Below, in pieces: positions 1-12,560 of a stretch of 64,000 bases of DNA. Made by a program: the position numbers and the translations under genes. The notes under the pieces are model-generated. The model did no database searches. It had not been told where the DNA came from and saw nothing but the letters and a program-made list of their open reading frames with translations. Within the stretch, counting starts at the first letter, position 1. Each line of letters opens with the position of its first letter. Source of the DNA: Megalonaias nervosa (Eukaryota; Mollusca; Bivalvia; Unionida; Unionidae); the NCBI GenBank assembly GCA_016617855.1, contig JAECUM010028958.1, positions 19,187 through 83,186 of the forward strand, written 5' to 3'.

Positions 1-1349
1 AATGTACAGTGTTTTTCTGGGTATTATAAATGATAAAGGATCAAATGTGGCTGTGTTGGCTCAAGTCTTTGATTAAAAATTGGTCATCTTTTGGAGGCGT
101 TGAGAAAGGAAAGACTGAGTAAAAATGATTTCGTCAAAAACACTTGAATAAGTATTCTGAATTTTTTAATGGTCCAGTTTAAAACTGCTATTGCATTGCT
201 CATGATGCTTCAAGTCAAAGTTTAATGTATAATAAAATTCAGCTTTCCCTTGCTCAAGTCACATTAGTGTAATGAACCACTGGTTAAACATATTCAGTAG
301 CACCTATGAACAACATCAAATATGTAAACAGCAACTGTATAAATTAAGACAAATGTCATATGCCAATGAACATAAACACTATTGATCCACTGAGTAAGAC
401 AGATGTTGTTAGTGAAATTGGACTATAGTTGATTGCAGGATCTAGAGAAAAACACTGCTTTACATGAAACCTTTTGAGCTCCAAATAAACATTCAAGTTT
501 TGTTTAATATGAATTTGTTTTTATCTTTCATATTATAAGTGCAGCAATTGCAATAGTGTGACAAATAAATTTTAAAAAAGGTGCAATTTTGGGCACATGG
601 AAACAGGAGTCAGGGATTGTGGAATTCAAGTCAGGGTTTAGGATTTTTTAAAAGTCCCCTGCCCTGCGCTTGTTTCTAAGAGACATTTTTCTTTGAGCAC
701 TGTTCATGCAATAGATGTGTGTAACGTAGACTTGTAATTCAAATCATGAAATATCAAAAATATTAAAAGCAAAAAATTTTAGCCTACTCAATGAGGGAAT
801 AAATATTTACCATGTCTTTTTTATGTGATTAAAAAATCGTAACACACATGACATACATTCTCTTGACTATCCAACAATGGACAGTTCTGGAATTTACTAA
901 AAGCAGCAGTTAATGAACATCAAAGACAACAGTTCAATGTCAACATGCAGTAACTTTGCCTAGGAGATGTTTTATTACAATTTTCTTTAAAGTTGAAATG
1001 AATGTAAAGTCAAAGATACCACACACTCACATATTTTTCAATTTGATTATGAAGCTAATATGCAGACATTAGAGATTCTATAAAATTTAATAATGCTAAA
1101 ATCATTCAATTTACTGCAGTAGTAGCTCCTGATCATAACAAATGAATTTGGAATCCGTAAGAACTATGCTAACTGTACATAACACCAAAATGTTGAGTAA
1201 TATTTAAAAGGAAGGACAAAAAATGGATGTTGGTATGGATTGCTACAACGTTGGAACACTACCATGGTTACTAGGGTAAAACATCAAAGGAAAAAATTAC
1301 AAATTTTACTATATTAAGTAATTTGATATTCTTTTCTGTAAATGTGACC
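1..1349. other. No gene seen
   Basis: AT-rich sequence with no convincing ORF or repeat. It lies downstream of the minus-strand IAP gene and could hold its 3' UTR or further exons. No RING-finger motif, which many IAPs carry at the C-terminus, was recognised here. Confidence 0.4.
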
Positions 1350-1552
1350 CTAGCAAAGCAGATTTAATTCTTTTACCCTCTCAGCTATCTCTACTGCCAT
1401 CTTTACCAGGGAGACAAACTCCTCCACCTTCATCTTGAGTACATATATACATGATGTTGACCATCGTGCATGTTCAATCCATGGATCATCTTCAATTATC
1501 CAATGTCGCAATCCAACACCACAATGAAAACAGCGCACACAATCACTGAATC
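1350..1552 (-). CDS. IAP (BIR-domain) gene, downstream exon
   Basis: This exon completes the second BIR domain of the gene whose main exon is 2657-3724. The acceptor (…aattccag at 1553-1554) is followed in phase by a segment reading FSDCVRCFHCG and then a 16-residue spacer, H, six residues and C, so C-x2-C-x16-H-x6-C is complete. BIR domains bind zinc and fold into a peptide-binding module used to inhibit caspases or in signalling. After the BIR come about 25 charged residues (KMKVEEFVSLVKMAVEIAER) and a TAG stop at 1350. A donor site before that stop is possible (for example GTAAAG), so the true 3' end is uncertain. No RING domain is visible. The join to the upstream exon is clean: a split Gly codon links GFYYA to FSDC. 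Confidence 0.85.
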
Positions 1553-2656
1553 CTGGAATTTAAAAAGTATGGTTTTCTTTAGCATTAGCACGTTTTCCAT
1601 TTAGCAGATAATTTTTCACAATTATTTTTACAATTTATCTTATGCATACTGTCAGGTTTTTTTAAAGACTCAGTGCAAATAATGTCATGTGTCATCAATA
1701 AACTAATGCTACTGAAACATCTGTTGTTTTAACCAACTCTGAACCCCAGCCTGGCCACAAACCTGCCCAAATGTAATGATGGGGTTCAAAAATGGCAAAA
1801 ACACCAAATCACCAAATTATATGTGTCTATTGATGAAATTAGACATGATCTGTATCCAGTTTTCAGATTCAAAACCTGAAATCAGACATAAAATCAATTA
1901 TAAAAAATTTATACACATACACCTATAAATATATCCACCTTCCATATTTGCAACTAATTCACCTCTATTCCCACATGAACACTTACCTATACATGCACAA
2001 ATGAAACCAAAAACATTACATGAACACACACAAACATGCAAAACTATGTGGGCTACATTTTCAACACTGGCAATTTAGGGGTCTTGGGTTGCTTTAAATT
2101 TTGTCATGGGGTATATCACGTCAAATGTACCTTTGTCATTGTATTTAATGCCTTGCACTTTATGTATTTTCTCAACATGTCTTTATTTCATATGCCTACA
2201 GAAGCAGCTAAAGGCATTAAGAATACATATATCAATCCTGTGTTTCAAAATGAATTATCAATCATGGGTTACTGTACACTGATGTCAAACAATGATGTTT
2301 CTGAATGCTCACACATACATCTTGTCACCAAGGCTAGATGAATACTGAGGCATTCCCCTGGAAACTTACTATCAAAGATAACCTGAATGACCAGCATAAC
2401 ATGGAGAACCCGGGAAAACCCTAGTAAGAACCACTGACCCATGGGAAGCTACTGGCAAGCTTTCTCACATATCCTCATTGGCTGAGTCCAAGACTTGAAC
2501 CCACTAGGGTTGAGGTGAGATGACTGATCAGTAAAGGCAAGCACTTTGAACCACTTGGTCAGCCAAGGCCCCCAAAATTTTAACGAAATCAGTTTGTAAT
2601 ACTTAAATGTTGATAGTGGTTTATATAAGTCTGAGAGTGTATCAAGCCTACTGTAC
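1553..2656 (-). other. Intron of the IAP gene
   Basis: Intron bounded by GT (complement of 2655-2656) and AG (complement of 1553-1554). It splits the second BIR domain. Apart from an antisense SINE-B copy near its 5' end (2350-2575) it holds nothing recognised. The plus-strand ORF at 2036-2341 has no features and is taken as chance. Confidence 0.7.
2350..2575 (-). mobile_element. SINE-B copy (tRNA-derived), antisense
   Basis: Matches the minus-strand copies at 17130-17377, 49900-50052 and 61846-62096: a block reading GAACCACTGACCCA, an AAGCTACTGGCAAGCTTTCT core, a tRNA B-box-like stretch (TTGAACCCAC read antisense) and a tail of GCCAAGGCCCCC. Diverged; no clear target duplication seen. Confidence 0.7.
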
Positions 2657-3724
2657 CTGCATAGTAAAATCCACATTCAGCCATTTCCTCTGGCCTCTGT
2701 CGATGTTCTGCTGGCCATCCCTGGAAGGAGTTAATCCTCATGTTCTTAACTGCATACTGTGGATACTTGGGTGGTGGATCTTCCATGAAGTAAGAGTGGG
2801 CAGTAACAGTTTGCAGATTGTCTGATACATTTTGTCCCCCTGAAGACACCAGCTGATTTGGAGGTGTGCTTTTGTTAGTGACCAACATTTGATGAGACAT
2901 ATTTGAAATACTGACCCAATTCTGTTCACTTGATGGAAGCATCAGAGATGACTCACCCTGTGCTGTGTCTGACTGATGTGACCCATCTGATCTTTGGATT
3001 GCGAGATGCCGAACTTCTGCAAGAGATGGTGATTCTGTGCAATTTGCTTTTCTAATTGGAACATTGACTAGAGCATTATGTGTGAGAAAACCACAATCTG
3101 GAGCCATGTTCTGGTGAATCAAAAGGGGAATATCTCCAAGAATCCAACCGTCTTTACGCTGGCCACAGCAATAACATATAACCTGGTTTTGGTATCCAGC
3201 ATAATAAAATCCAGCTCCTACTATTCCAATGGCAAATGGTCGATCCTGTCTTGGAAAGGCTGTCATTGTGCAAAGTCGGAGTATCTCATATTTCATAGTA
3301 ACCTGTGGTCCAGGTACATTATCTGAAGCAAGTCGTCTTAACATTTCTCTCAGTTCCTCATGTTCAGCAGGAGGAGAGGCAGACCATCCATAACCATCAC
3401 GGGTCTGTCCTTCAACAAATTCGACTATTTCATCTCTGAAAATTCTCTTCTTACAAATCAGGGAAGAAGTATCATAAGGTTCCTCTGTGACTAGTAACAG
3501 AGATTCTTCTGTGCTTGCTACTGGAGTAAACTCTTGTTGCATACCAATGACTGATGGCTGTGACTTTAGCGATTTCCTATATTCATGAAAACATATTGCA
3601 ATTTCGTCTTTCTCCTCTGACAAACCTAGGTCTCTGAATGACATGCTGATATCAGAATCTGGATTCTTCTTTAACCATTCCTTACTTGCAGTTGTGGTAA
3701 CAGTTCTATCTCTCGCACCAGTTT
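2657..3724 (-). CDS. IAP (BIR-domain) gene, main exon
   Basis: A long minus-strand exon of an inhibitor-of-apoptosis-type gene. The acceptor (…tgtttacag, AG at 3725-3726) opens it and the donor GTAC closes it at 2656. After about 145 residues with no recognised domain comes a first BIR domain (about 3077-3287) with GFYYAGYQNQVICYCC and the zinc ligands C-x2-C-x16-H-x6-C, all present. A Ser/Thr/Gln-rich linker of about 110 residues follows. Then the second BIR starts (MRINSFQGWP, ECGFYYAG) and is finished by the exon at 1350-1552. BIR2 has the usual R-x-x-[ST]-[FY] opening; BIR1 is more diverged. First coding exon(s) are not identified. IAP families are strongly expanded in molluscs, where they act in apoptosis and stress or immune signalling (family knowledge). 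The exon reads open throughout, so it is probably functional. Confidence 0.88.
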
Positions 3725-4019
3725 CTGTAAACATTAACAAGAGAAATAAATAATAATTGAAATAAATATCATTAGGTCTCAAGCTTCTAATGCATAAATA
3801 CTGAACTTGTGAAAAATGCCACAGAGATTCTGATATACAAGGTCTTTGCTCTGAACTATAATAATAAAAACATAACTACAGATGTTTGCTAAATTTCATC
3901 AAACTGAGAGAGACTTTAAGTATGATTTCTAATCTGAATTTTAGGTCCCAAGTTCAATATTTTTGCTCAGGCAGTTTTGTGACTATGTAGGCTGATCACT
4001 CTCCTTCTTTCATATAAAT
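3725..4019. other. Upstream intron sequence of IAP gene
   Basis: Carries the pyrimidine tract and acceptor of the IAP main exon at its left edge. Nothing else recognised. Confidence 0.35.
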
Positions 4020-4232
4020 CTTTCTTTTGTCCATGACCTCAAAAGCTAAAGGGTTCGAGTCTTGTGCATGGCCAGTGTGAGTATGTGAGAAAGCTATTAG
4101 TAGTTTCCTGTGAGTCGGTGGTTCTTATCGGGGGTTTCCTATGTTCTTCTACCACTAGTTATACTGCCTGCCGTGAATAACCCAACTTTGCCCTGTGAAA
4201 TGGTATTAAACCCCAAAACAACATCAACAACA
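4020..4232 (+). mobile_element. SINE-B copy
   Basis: Plus-strand copy with GGGTTCGAGTCTTG (B-box), GTGAGTATGTGAGAAAGCT, GTCGGTGGTTCTTATC and a 3' end GTATTAAACCCC followed by a CAA-rich tail (aacaacatcaacaacaag). Same family as 13576-13825. Confidence 0.8.
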
Positions 4233-5455
4233 AGAACAAAACCATTTCTATAGTTAATAGACTTTAATAATCTCTAGTTTATCCCTAAAGCATAAGGATA
4301 ATATTAATTCTTAATTAAGATCATTAATTCTATGCAATGGAGCCAGTATATTAGTTTGTTTGTAGATCAAGAGATGGAGAATGCTAATTTACTAAACATA
4401 AATAGGAAGGCAGGCTTGGCTAGCAAGTTGGGGCTGGTTGATGGTCTTAACAAGTTAATAGTTGCCCAGCAAGAGGATGTGAAAATCCAATGTGGCTTAA
4501 TTATATTAATAAATGACTGAGAGTGTGTGAGAGAGAGATTTATTTTAATATTTTCCTCAATGAAGTATCAACAAGAATATTTTCTGATTTAATAAAAAAA
4601 AACCTAATTATAGGCTGAAATATTACAGCTGTCCAACAATGTCCAAAATCCCAAAGTAAAACTACTAGTTCCTACGAGCATTTTAAAGAAAAAAAAAATA
4701 CAGATTTTGTGATTCTGCATGTGGATACATGGATAAGTGCAAGTCTTAATAATATTTCACAAATCCTCAAACACTGCTCAAATCTCTAGATTTGATTGGA
4801 GATGGTCTATATATCTGCATAATGGTTGAACATTATGACCTAACTCCTGCTCCTGTGAGTTGGTTCATATAAAATTTAAAATTAAGCTAGATCAGTCCTT
4901 CAGAACACCCATCAAGAGTTTGCTCAAATCTGAATATAGACTTATTTCATCAGTTACAATTGAGTTGAAGGAAAGTGGTATGGGATGATTGTTTTGTTGG
5001 AATCTGAATTCTAAAATCTAGTTGCCTGTCACACAGCTTTTTTAATTATTTGCTTGAATCACTTTCTTAATTGATTGCAAATCAAATTCAACTAGGATTA
5101 AACACAAAGTGGCAGATGTATATCCACACCTGAACATAACTACAGATCAAAGGCATTGTCATGAACAGTCCAGCTTTGAAGCATCTAATTCAGGTGGGGA
5201 TTCCTAAATTTGCTGTTAATGTTGTTGTGACTCTATGGTCTTAATCTTAGTAACAGAAAAAAGCAAAACCCAACATAGTTTAGTAAAATTTAGCAAGTAA
5301 TTTCTTTCCCTTGAATACAAAGTGAAAATTTAAAAAGAACTAACAGTATTGTGAATTAAATCCCAAAATATTCCTAAAATTTCTATCACAAGTTCAAATG
5401 TATGGAGTTCCAAATGAATTCCATTGGCATTCTGAATAAATTCCATACTGAAAAT
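4233..5455. other. No gene seen
   Basis: AT-rich; only scattered short ORFs. No motif, repeat family or splice-like exon recognised. Confidence 0.4.
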
Positions 5456-5765
5456 GCTGATGTTCTAATAGCCTCAAATGTGCTAATGTGCCAAAAATCG
5501 TGATGTATCACAAGGATATAATAAAAATGTCCTTGAATGATTTCACAATAATCTCAAAATCGATTTAGTCTGGAAATACTGAGCACTTTATAATTCCAGT
5601 GAATAATTTAAAGAAATAAATCCTCTCAAGTTAAAAACTGAGTACAACAATAAAACAGAAATTTTTAATTAAACAGCATTAATTTCAAAAGCTATGACAC
5701 AATAACAGAATCAGGATGAGGGTAAACTTCCTTTCTATAACATTTGAAGTTGTCAACAAGATCAT
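5456..5765 (+). repeat. Dispersed repeat R1, copy 1
   Basis: Diverged direct match to 40430-40880. Shared landmarks in the same order are GATATAATAAAAA(A)TGTC, TTCACA-TAAT, CTTAGTC/TTTAGTC, TTGTAATTCCA or TATAATTCCA, a CAGAATCAG-A-CAGGATG-GGGT block and GTTGTCAACAAGATC. No coding capacity seen; family unknown. Confidence 0.6.
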
Positions 5766-7386
5766 GAATTTCCAACAAAAAACAAATTTTCTAATACTCA
5801 AATACAAGTAAACATGCTTATCGCCATTAATAATTATCTGAATATTTAATCTATAATCTATAATCAGAGAGAAATAGATATGTATTATGTAATTACAAAA
5901 TAAATGTCACTTTTCAGGTGGCGCTCTACAGTTTTGTATTTTGCATAGGGTTTCTTATTTTAAAGAAAAACAATTTCCCCAGATTCCTCACTGATTATAC
6001 TGGCTATTTAAAAAAGACCTTGTATATCTTAGGCACTGTTCAAAGAACCTTTAATTCCCTTTATTTTGGTGTATGACTGATGGGTGTAATATGGGTTATA
6101 GAGTATACAGCTTGGCCTTACTCCAAATGTGCACCTTTCAAAAAAGTGCTAGCTCCACTTGCTCATTTTCACTTCCTGAACTTCAGAGGTAAATTGTAAA
6201 AAAAAAGAGCTGATAGCTTTTTTTACATTTTATATATTTGATAATTCATTCATTAGAAGCTGGTATTGTCTAGCCTGGCAAAATTCATTTTCATTATTTT
6301 AATAGCTGTTAAGGATAGTGTACTTTAGACAAATTCAGGCTGATTTTTGGAGCACAAAGGAGCAGTCATTTTAGTTAGCAGTGTGCTAAGATCATTTACA
6401 ATTCCCAAAAGTACAATATCCAAAGAAATATCAGTCACATTACATCAAAGTAGGAAAGAGGTATGCCAACATTCTCTCCTCTGTGCATGTTTTATATGCA
6501 AACAACTTCACCTTACATACATCACTCTCAAAAGTACATAATAACTGGTGAGCACCCCCTAACTCATCAACTGGCCAAAGTCAATCACATAATAAAGATA
6601 TACATAACAAATAATCATGAAGAAAAGCCAAAAAACAATGCAAATTAAATATACATAACAATGTTTGTTGTTTATGTATTCCAATTCCAACTGTTCACTA
6701 ACTCCAAAGATAATATTGGTCATTCTTTCTGCTAATTAAAAAATATGTATCAAGGCCTAAATATTCCAGGCACAATGCACCATTTTTAAATAAAAAAGAC
6801 ACAATTGAACTATAAAATTTCTAATTTCACAACTGTTGTTCCAGAGATTTACACCTATGGAAAAATTCAAACTGACAATTGCCAAACACCTATTATCCCA
6901 AGGGATGATTTTTTTTGTTTTTAACAAAGTAGAGGATGAAAAAATTTTCTTTCTGCTTTTGTACTATGTTTGAAAGACATTAGAAAAATTTATATTTCAT
7001 AATTTAGCTCATGTTGAATATTATTTTAGCTTGGATGAGCCATGTTATTTTGCTAATTAGTATGCATTTTTAAATAATATATGACTCACTGAATCATTAG
7101 GTAATTATGTTATTTATTTTGCATCTTTTGCTGATAGGACTACATGTCTTCCTTTTATGTGGAAATTTGAATATTTACTTATTAGGAAGTTGTACCATAA
7201 CCATTACTGCTACCAAATTAACTTGATTCTATGTGGTGGGCATGACTCTGCAGATATGCCATACATACATACATACATACATACATACAAAATGTAATCT
7301 GCATTTTTGGAGTGCAATATACATGCATGTATACAGTAAACTCTTTTCATACATGCCACCCAATTCAGTCTCAATTTTTTTTAAAT
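5766..7386. other. No gene; contains (ATAC)n microsatellite
   Basis: AT-rich sequence without a recognisable gene. A short tetranucleotide microsatellite (CATA/ATAC repeats) lies at about 7261-7290. Confidence 0.5.
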
Positions 7387-7585
7387 CAGTGCATTACCAG
7401 TGAATTGCTTAGTGTTAGGACTGGTCAGCCTGGTGTCAGGATAATGTGACTGGGTGGGACATCAGTCCACATGTCTGCGGCATGATGCCTCAGTGCTAGA
7501 CATCACTATAAACTGTCACACGGCAGACATCGTAGTGATATGACTGAAAAATTGTTAAAGCTACGTTAAAAATCTAAATCACACA
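7387..7585 (+). mobile_element. SINE-A copy, 5'-truncated
   Basis: Lacks the tRNA-like head but matches the body of the full-length copy at 33987-34306: TTAGTGTTAGGACTGGT, GGTGTCAGGATAATGT, CTGGGTGGGACATCA, CTAGACATCACTATAAACTG and TGTTAAAGCTACGTTAAAAATC. The 3' tail is (CA)n at about 7581-7594. Confidence 0.85.
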
Positions 7586-8085
7586 CACACACATACTTTG
7601 TCAATTAATTGTTAGCTGGTATAGTCTACATGTTTTGATATAGCGAAAATTGGGTGCATCAACACCGGCGGCTGGCATCCTTGATAATTTGATTAATAAC
7701 TACTTCTAGTTAACCGTTTAAGACTGTATGATACATACTCAATGTGTTTATAGCACCTGTTGTTTAATTTGCATGCATCATTGCATTTAAGTTTGGTTTT
7801 CTCTTCTTTATTTCTTTGATACATACACATGTTGACTGCCCTGTCATGCGGTCTACCTTCGTAATATAGAAAGAGTGCATAACACAGTTTCCGAAACATT
7901 GCCATGAGCAACAGTATTATACAGTATGTGCCACAAAATACAAAACTGATTTTATTCTTGGATCAATACAATCGCAATGTAGTAATGTGCAAAATAATGA
8001 GTCGATAATTTCTATATATAATCATTGTGAAAAATGAGTATACACATGCAATACTAGCTCATGCTTGTTTGAATATTCCAACAAA
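7586..8085. other. No gene seen
   Basis: No ORF or repeat worth naming in this stretch between the SINE-A tail and the GT-rich tract. Confidence 0.35.
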
Positions 8086-8089
8086 AATT

Positions 8090-8215
8090 GTGGGTTTTGT
8101 GGCTTTATTGCTTGTGGTTTTTGTTAGAACTGTGAGTTTTGTGGGCATTGCGGGTTTTGTTGGATTTGTGGGGTTTCTGGGCCCTGTTGGTTGTGGGTTT
8201 TGTCAGGTGTATATA
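8090..8215. repeat. Degenerate GTGGGTTTTGT minisatellite
   Basis: About ten imperfect tandem units built on GTGGGTTTTGT. The plus strand is strongly G/T with repeated GGG runs. The 63-codon ORF over it is just the repeat translated. Confidence 0.7.
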
Positions 8216-8270
8216 TAAGGCTTTGTGGGCTGCTAGTGGGGTTTAGTCAGCTAGCAGCAATCAAACTAAG

Positions 8271-10250
8271 TACAGTATGACCCCGCTATAGCTTGCTCCG
8301 TTATAACACGAATTCGGACATAACACAGTTGTAGTGTGGCTCCCGAAATTGCATACATGTATTTTTCTCGTACATGAAAAAATTCTTTCTTATAAGTACG
8401 AAAAAAACAAAAAATGTTTATTGTCATTTTAGGGAAGAGATCGTGTATGAAAAATAAAAGACAATCATGGCGTGGCTCCTGAAATTTTATATGCATTTTT
8501 CTCATACACAAAAAAATGTTTTTTTCTTAAAAGTACGAAAAATAACATGTAAAACGTTTATTCAGGAATCACACAGGGCTTTGTCAATGTTGCAAATTGC
8601 AATTTTTTCTTCTTTATTGGCTGCAAAATATACCATCTGGTGATTTTATTTGTTATTGGCGACATTGTTGGCTGTTTGAACTTGTATATACAGCCAATGG
8701 TTTGGAGTGGAGAAATTCAGAGACTCCATGAAAGGAAGCCGCAAAGTTGATATAAATGCACTGAAATTTATCTTTTGTTACATAAACACATTCTTTGTCC
8801 ATATTGACAAACCATTTTAACAGTGCATTGTTATATCATAATCTGCTTATGTTGACATCTAGCATGAGTACTGTCTGTTTTGAGATATCCACTTTTTTCA
8901 AATTTACATTTCGATAGCAGAGATCAACTGGACGAGGCATTATCTCATAATCTGTCTTTCGTCGGATTTTTGGCCGCTCGATAGTAATTAATATATTTAC
9001 AAAGACTGACATTTGTATGTGGATGGTAAGTAAAATTCCTCTTCTTTTCACTCAGGATTACATCTTTCAGAACATGCACATTTTTTGTAGTAATCCCTGT
9101 CATCAGACCAGAACACCTGCGTCTCTATCGTCAATTGACTCTTTCTTTAAATTTCTGATACATGCGTTGAAGGAAGCATCACTCCACTACCACAAAAAAA
9201 GCAACCCCCTACCAAAGCTCTCACTTTGTCTATTAACTGACCATACAATTGCCAATTCATTTTTAAAAAAATGTACCCAGATAAAATAGTAGCTGAAATT
9301 TCAAAGAATACATTTACCACTGAAGCACTGATTATTATGACAAGGTACTAAGCAAATGGGGAAAAACATTAGTCTCAATCATGCAATACAATTTTTTGAT
9401 GTTGCCACAACAATAAGAAATGGGCATTTGTTTGGTTCTCCAAAGCTGGCCTTTAGTGGTGACTTAAAAAATGCATGCACCCTTCATCAAAGAAATCCCG
9501 ACTACAATCTTCAATAAAAACAAAGGACCTTTCTTCAAAGGAAGTCAGTACCAAACTTAAATAAAAGCAATGGAATCTGATGGATTGTTTCATTTTCCAA
9601 CATGAATGGAACATGTTTAATGTGCCGTGAAAGTTTCCTCTTTACAGGAAAAAAGTTCATGCTTACGAACTCTACGGCGCTTAAAACGCAGACTTTTCCC
9701 AATTTGGAACATACTGAACAGTAAATGTGCATCATCATTCATTACGTGATTGTGCTATTTTTTCCACTGAATTCAGACCTGTATGACCTGTGACAAAATT
9801 ATTGAATATTTTAAATCTCTGTGTGTGCATATTTTCGATGGAATTACTAGTATTGTGGATTCAATGTATGTGACGTGATTCGCGGGTGACTACATGGTGT
9901 TGATATGTTAATCATTTCTATACATTGGACACGTATATATAAACAGTATACACTTACATGTACCAATGTGTGGTTCTCTGAATAAAGTAAAATATTATAT
10001 ATGCCTTCTCTGTTTTCACTACAGATGTATTTCTCATTTAACATGCATCAACTTAGGATGATAACTTTGCCAATGAAGCACATATTTTTGCGCCAGCATT
10101 TATTACCTACCCCACCTCCCGCACATTTTTTCAGGCACATGCATCATTTTCTTCAGTTAACTGACCTGGTTGCTTATAACATGGATCAGTCTATAATACG
10201 ATCGGGTTCTATGGCTCCCAACTACCGTGTTATAGCGGGGTCACACTGTA
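8271..10250. mobile_element. Non-autonomous pogo/Tigger-like DNA transposon
   Basis: The ends are inverted: left TACAGTATGACCCCGCTATA, right (read inward on the minus strand) TACAGTGTGACCCCGCTATA. Both start at a TA dinucleotide, the expected target duplication of Tc1/mariner-pogo elements. About 1.98 kb. Just inside the left end a unit of about 135 bp (GTGGCTCC-GAAATT…AAGTACGAAAAA) occurs twice, at about 8336-8420 and 8474-8545. No transposase ORF is recognisable, so it would depend on an enzyme encoded elsewhere. Confidence 0.75.
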
Positions 10251-11957
10251 CATCACAGTTATTGTGAGTTTTATTGATTTATTGTATTTTTAATTTTGTT
10301 TTATGTTTATTATAGAGTTGTGTAACTTTTTGCAATATTTTGGACAGCAAAATTTGTTTAAAGAAGCACAAAACAATATTTATTTAAGGAGTTTTTGGTT
10401 GTTTTTAATTATTTCTCTCTTCCAAAATTATATGCATTCTAGAATTTTTAATTTATTTTTACCAGCAAACTAGGTATTGTCGTATCATTTGTTATTTGAA
10501 ACGCAGTTATACGGTCAAGTGAGTGTTCTCACAGACCAACACTTTTATTTATTTATTTATTAATTTTCTTTATTATTTATTTAATTAGTTTTATGAAGCT
10601 AAAGGCATAAGAGAAGTTTCTTTACACTACAAATATATAATTCCTTTCTTAAATTATAGGTCCAAAAATGTTCTTAGGGAAATAAAATGTCTAAGTCATT
10701 GTGAGTGTTTTCCTCACCAACTTGACAGCCAATTTACTTCCATCTATATCAATTCACTTCAAATAAGTATTAAGCTATAGTTGAAATGTCAAGTCAAGCA
10801 AGTGTTTTCCTTGTAAATTTTATATTTCACATATTATAACCAGGTCATATTTTCTCTTCTGTAGAAAACTTTATTTACAACTAAATCCAAATATGGTAAA
10901 TCTTATATAACTTTCATTCATCAAAAGAAGTAATAATATACTGAACTAATAGTATAGTGCTAATGTATACCCTGACCTTGTGTGAAATTATCATATACCA
11001 TACTGTAGCTCAAGACAATGATAATATTCTGGCCTTGTATACAAACAACAGGACTGTCATGGTTATGAACTGACTTCATTCAAGGTTTCTTAAGAAATGA
11101 ATTAAGAAATGAATCATTTTGTGTTATGGTTGAAAAGAAATCAAGAATTCGTTTACTCCATTCTCCCCTCCTTAGTCAGCTGATAAGAAGCATACTCATC
11201 CCTGGTGCCGTACTCCTATCTAGCACTATCAGGACCTAGCTCGGCTGTTACAGTACATACATACATACTCTAAGCTTTTGTCCATATTCTGTTATCATTT
11301 TTCTGTAACACAGAAATGCAAGTCCAATACTGTCTACATGCTTTTTTAATAACTATACCACTTTTAAATAATACACTTTTATTCATCTTCTTTGCAACTA
11401 ATTTGAATGTTTCAAGAATGAAGGAAAACATAACAAAAAGCCTGTTTGCATAAAGGAGAAAATTCAGGTTTGGTAACCATATTTCATTTCTTAAGTACTT
11501 CCAACTGAGAGAATAGTCTCTGGTGTGAAAAGATCAAAGTTAACAGCTCTTGATAGAATTTACAGAGAGTGACAGAGTAGTGAGTTTGCCTGAGATGGCA
11601 AAACACTGGGGGGTATTTTGCTGGATTAAAATTATAAAACTAACCTGACTGAGATTTTGATGTGTATGAGTATCAAACTAAATGACAACAACTGTTGTGT
11701 GAATGGGATCCCAATTACTGTCTAGTTACAGAATTAATGTAGAAGAGTGGTTTATGCATCGAGGATTCTTTGCTTTATAACTACTAATATGTACCTAGCA
11801 GTAAAAGTAAACAGATGGCTATTAAATACTATTAAGTATCATTTATAAGCTGCTTGAATTAAATCATCAAATGAATTATCATGTAACACTGAAATGGCCA
11901 GTGAGACAGACTTTTACATTGATGAACATAATTAACGAACAATATTCTGTGTGGCAG
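10251..11957. other. No gene seen
   Basis: AT-rich, with a (TTTA)n stretch at about 10545-10595 and a short (CATA)n at about 11255. No gene recognised. Confidence 0.4.
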
Positions 11958-12109
11958 GATAAATTCTCCACAAGTATTGATGTTCTGTGGACATCATCTA
12001 TTGACAAACTGGAAAGTTCTTTGCAAGAAGATCTCTCAGAACATCATGATGCATTAGATACATCAGTGGCAGATGAATGTGGCACTTTGCAAGATGATAA
12101 CATGACCAA
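11958..12109 (+). CDS. Putative host exon, acidic protein
   Basis: A 152-bp exon-like block. The acceptor is GTGTGGCAG (AG at 11956-11957) and the donor GTAAGA follows at 12110. The open frame is acidic and Ser/Asp-rich (EDLSEHHDALDTSVADECG), unlike the AT-rich noise around it. The frame stays open with codon-like composition up to the donor. A second small candidate exon (12855-12901, acceptor TTTGACCAG, donor GTATGT, reading DDEDKGHVNNEFC) follows, but the phases of the two do not fit directly. No family recognised. It may be part of a real gene or a decayed one. Confidence 0.3.
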
Positions 12110-12202
12110 GTAAGATGATGTTGATGAATTTGGATTATCAGTAACTCCTACAATGAAAGCTGATTCAAGCAGTTACTTTTTGGATATAGAATCAATACAG
12201 AT

Positions 12203-12253
12203 GGTGTGTGTGTGTGTGTGTGCATGTGTGTGTGTGTGTGTGTGTGTGTGTGA
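12203..12253. repeat. (TG)n microsatellite
   Basis: A nearly pure TG run interrupted once (GCATG). It abuts the 3' end of the minus-strand SINE-A copy, so it probably grew from the CA tail of that SINE. Confidence 0.9.
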
Positions 12254-12560
12254 GATGGCTTTTTAATGTAGCTTTAATGATTTTTCAGTCATATTGTTAT
12301 GATGTCTGTAGTGTGAGTTTATAGTGATGTCTAGCACTGGGGCATCATGCCAAAGACATGTAGCATCATGTCCTACCCAGTCACATTATCCTGACACAAG
12401 GTTAATCAGTCCTAACACTAACTCTTAATGCTGATCACCAAGCAAGGCAGATGCATGTACCATTTTTATAAGTCTTTGGTATGACTTGGCCAGGGTTCTA
12501 ACCTGTGACCTCCCGCATCCGAGGTGGATGCTCTAACCACTGGGCTACTGATTACTCCAG
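12254..12560 (-). mobile_element. SINE-A copy, near full length
   Basis: Antisense copy that includes the tRNA-like head. Read on the plus strand the head ends in CTCCCGCATCCGAGGTGGA…CTCTAACCACTGGGC, the complement of an A box plus flank. The body contains GTCCTAACACTAA and CACTGGGGCATCATGCC. Diverged from the copy inside the Polinton. Confidence 0.85.

Noticed and set aside
2036..2341. 101-aa plus-strand ORF
   Set aside because: Lies in the intron of the minus-strand IAP gene, with no motif and random-looking composition.
1350..3724. TGA=Trp code for the whole host
   Set aside because: The IAP exons use TGG for Trp and have no internal TGA, so any reassignment cannot be host-wide.
8027..8218. 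63-aa Gly/Val/Phe-rich ORF
   Set aside because: It is the translation of a GTGGGTTTTGT minisatellite.
9535..9738. Transposase fragment inside the 8271-10250 element
   Set aside because: The ORF shows no helix-turn-helix or DDE motif.
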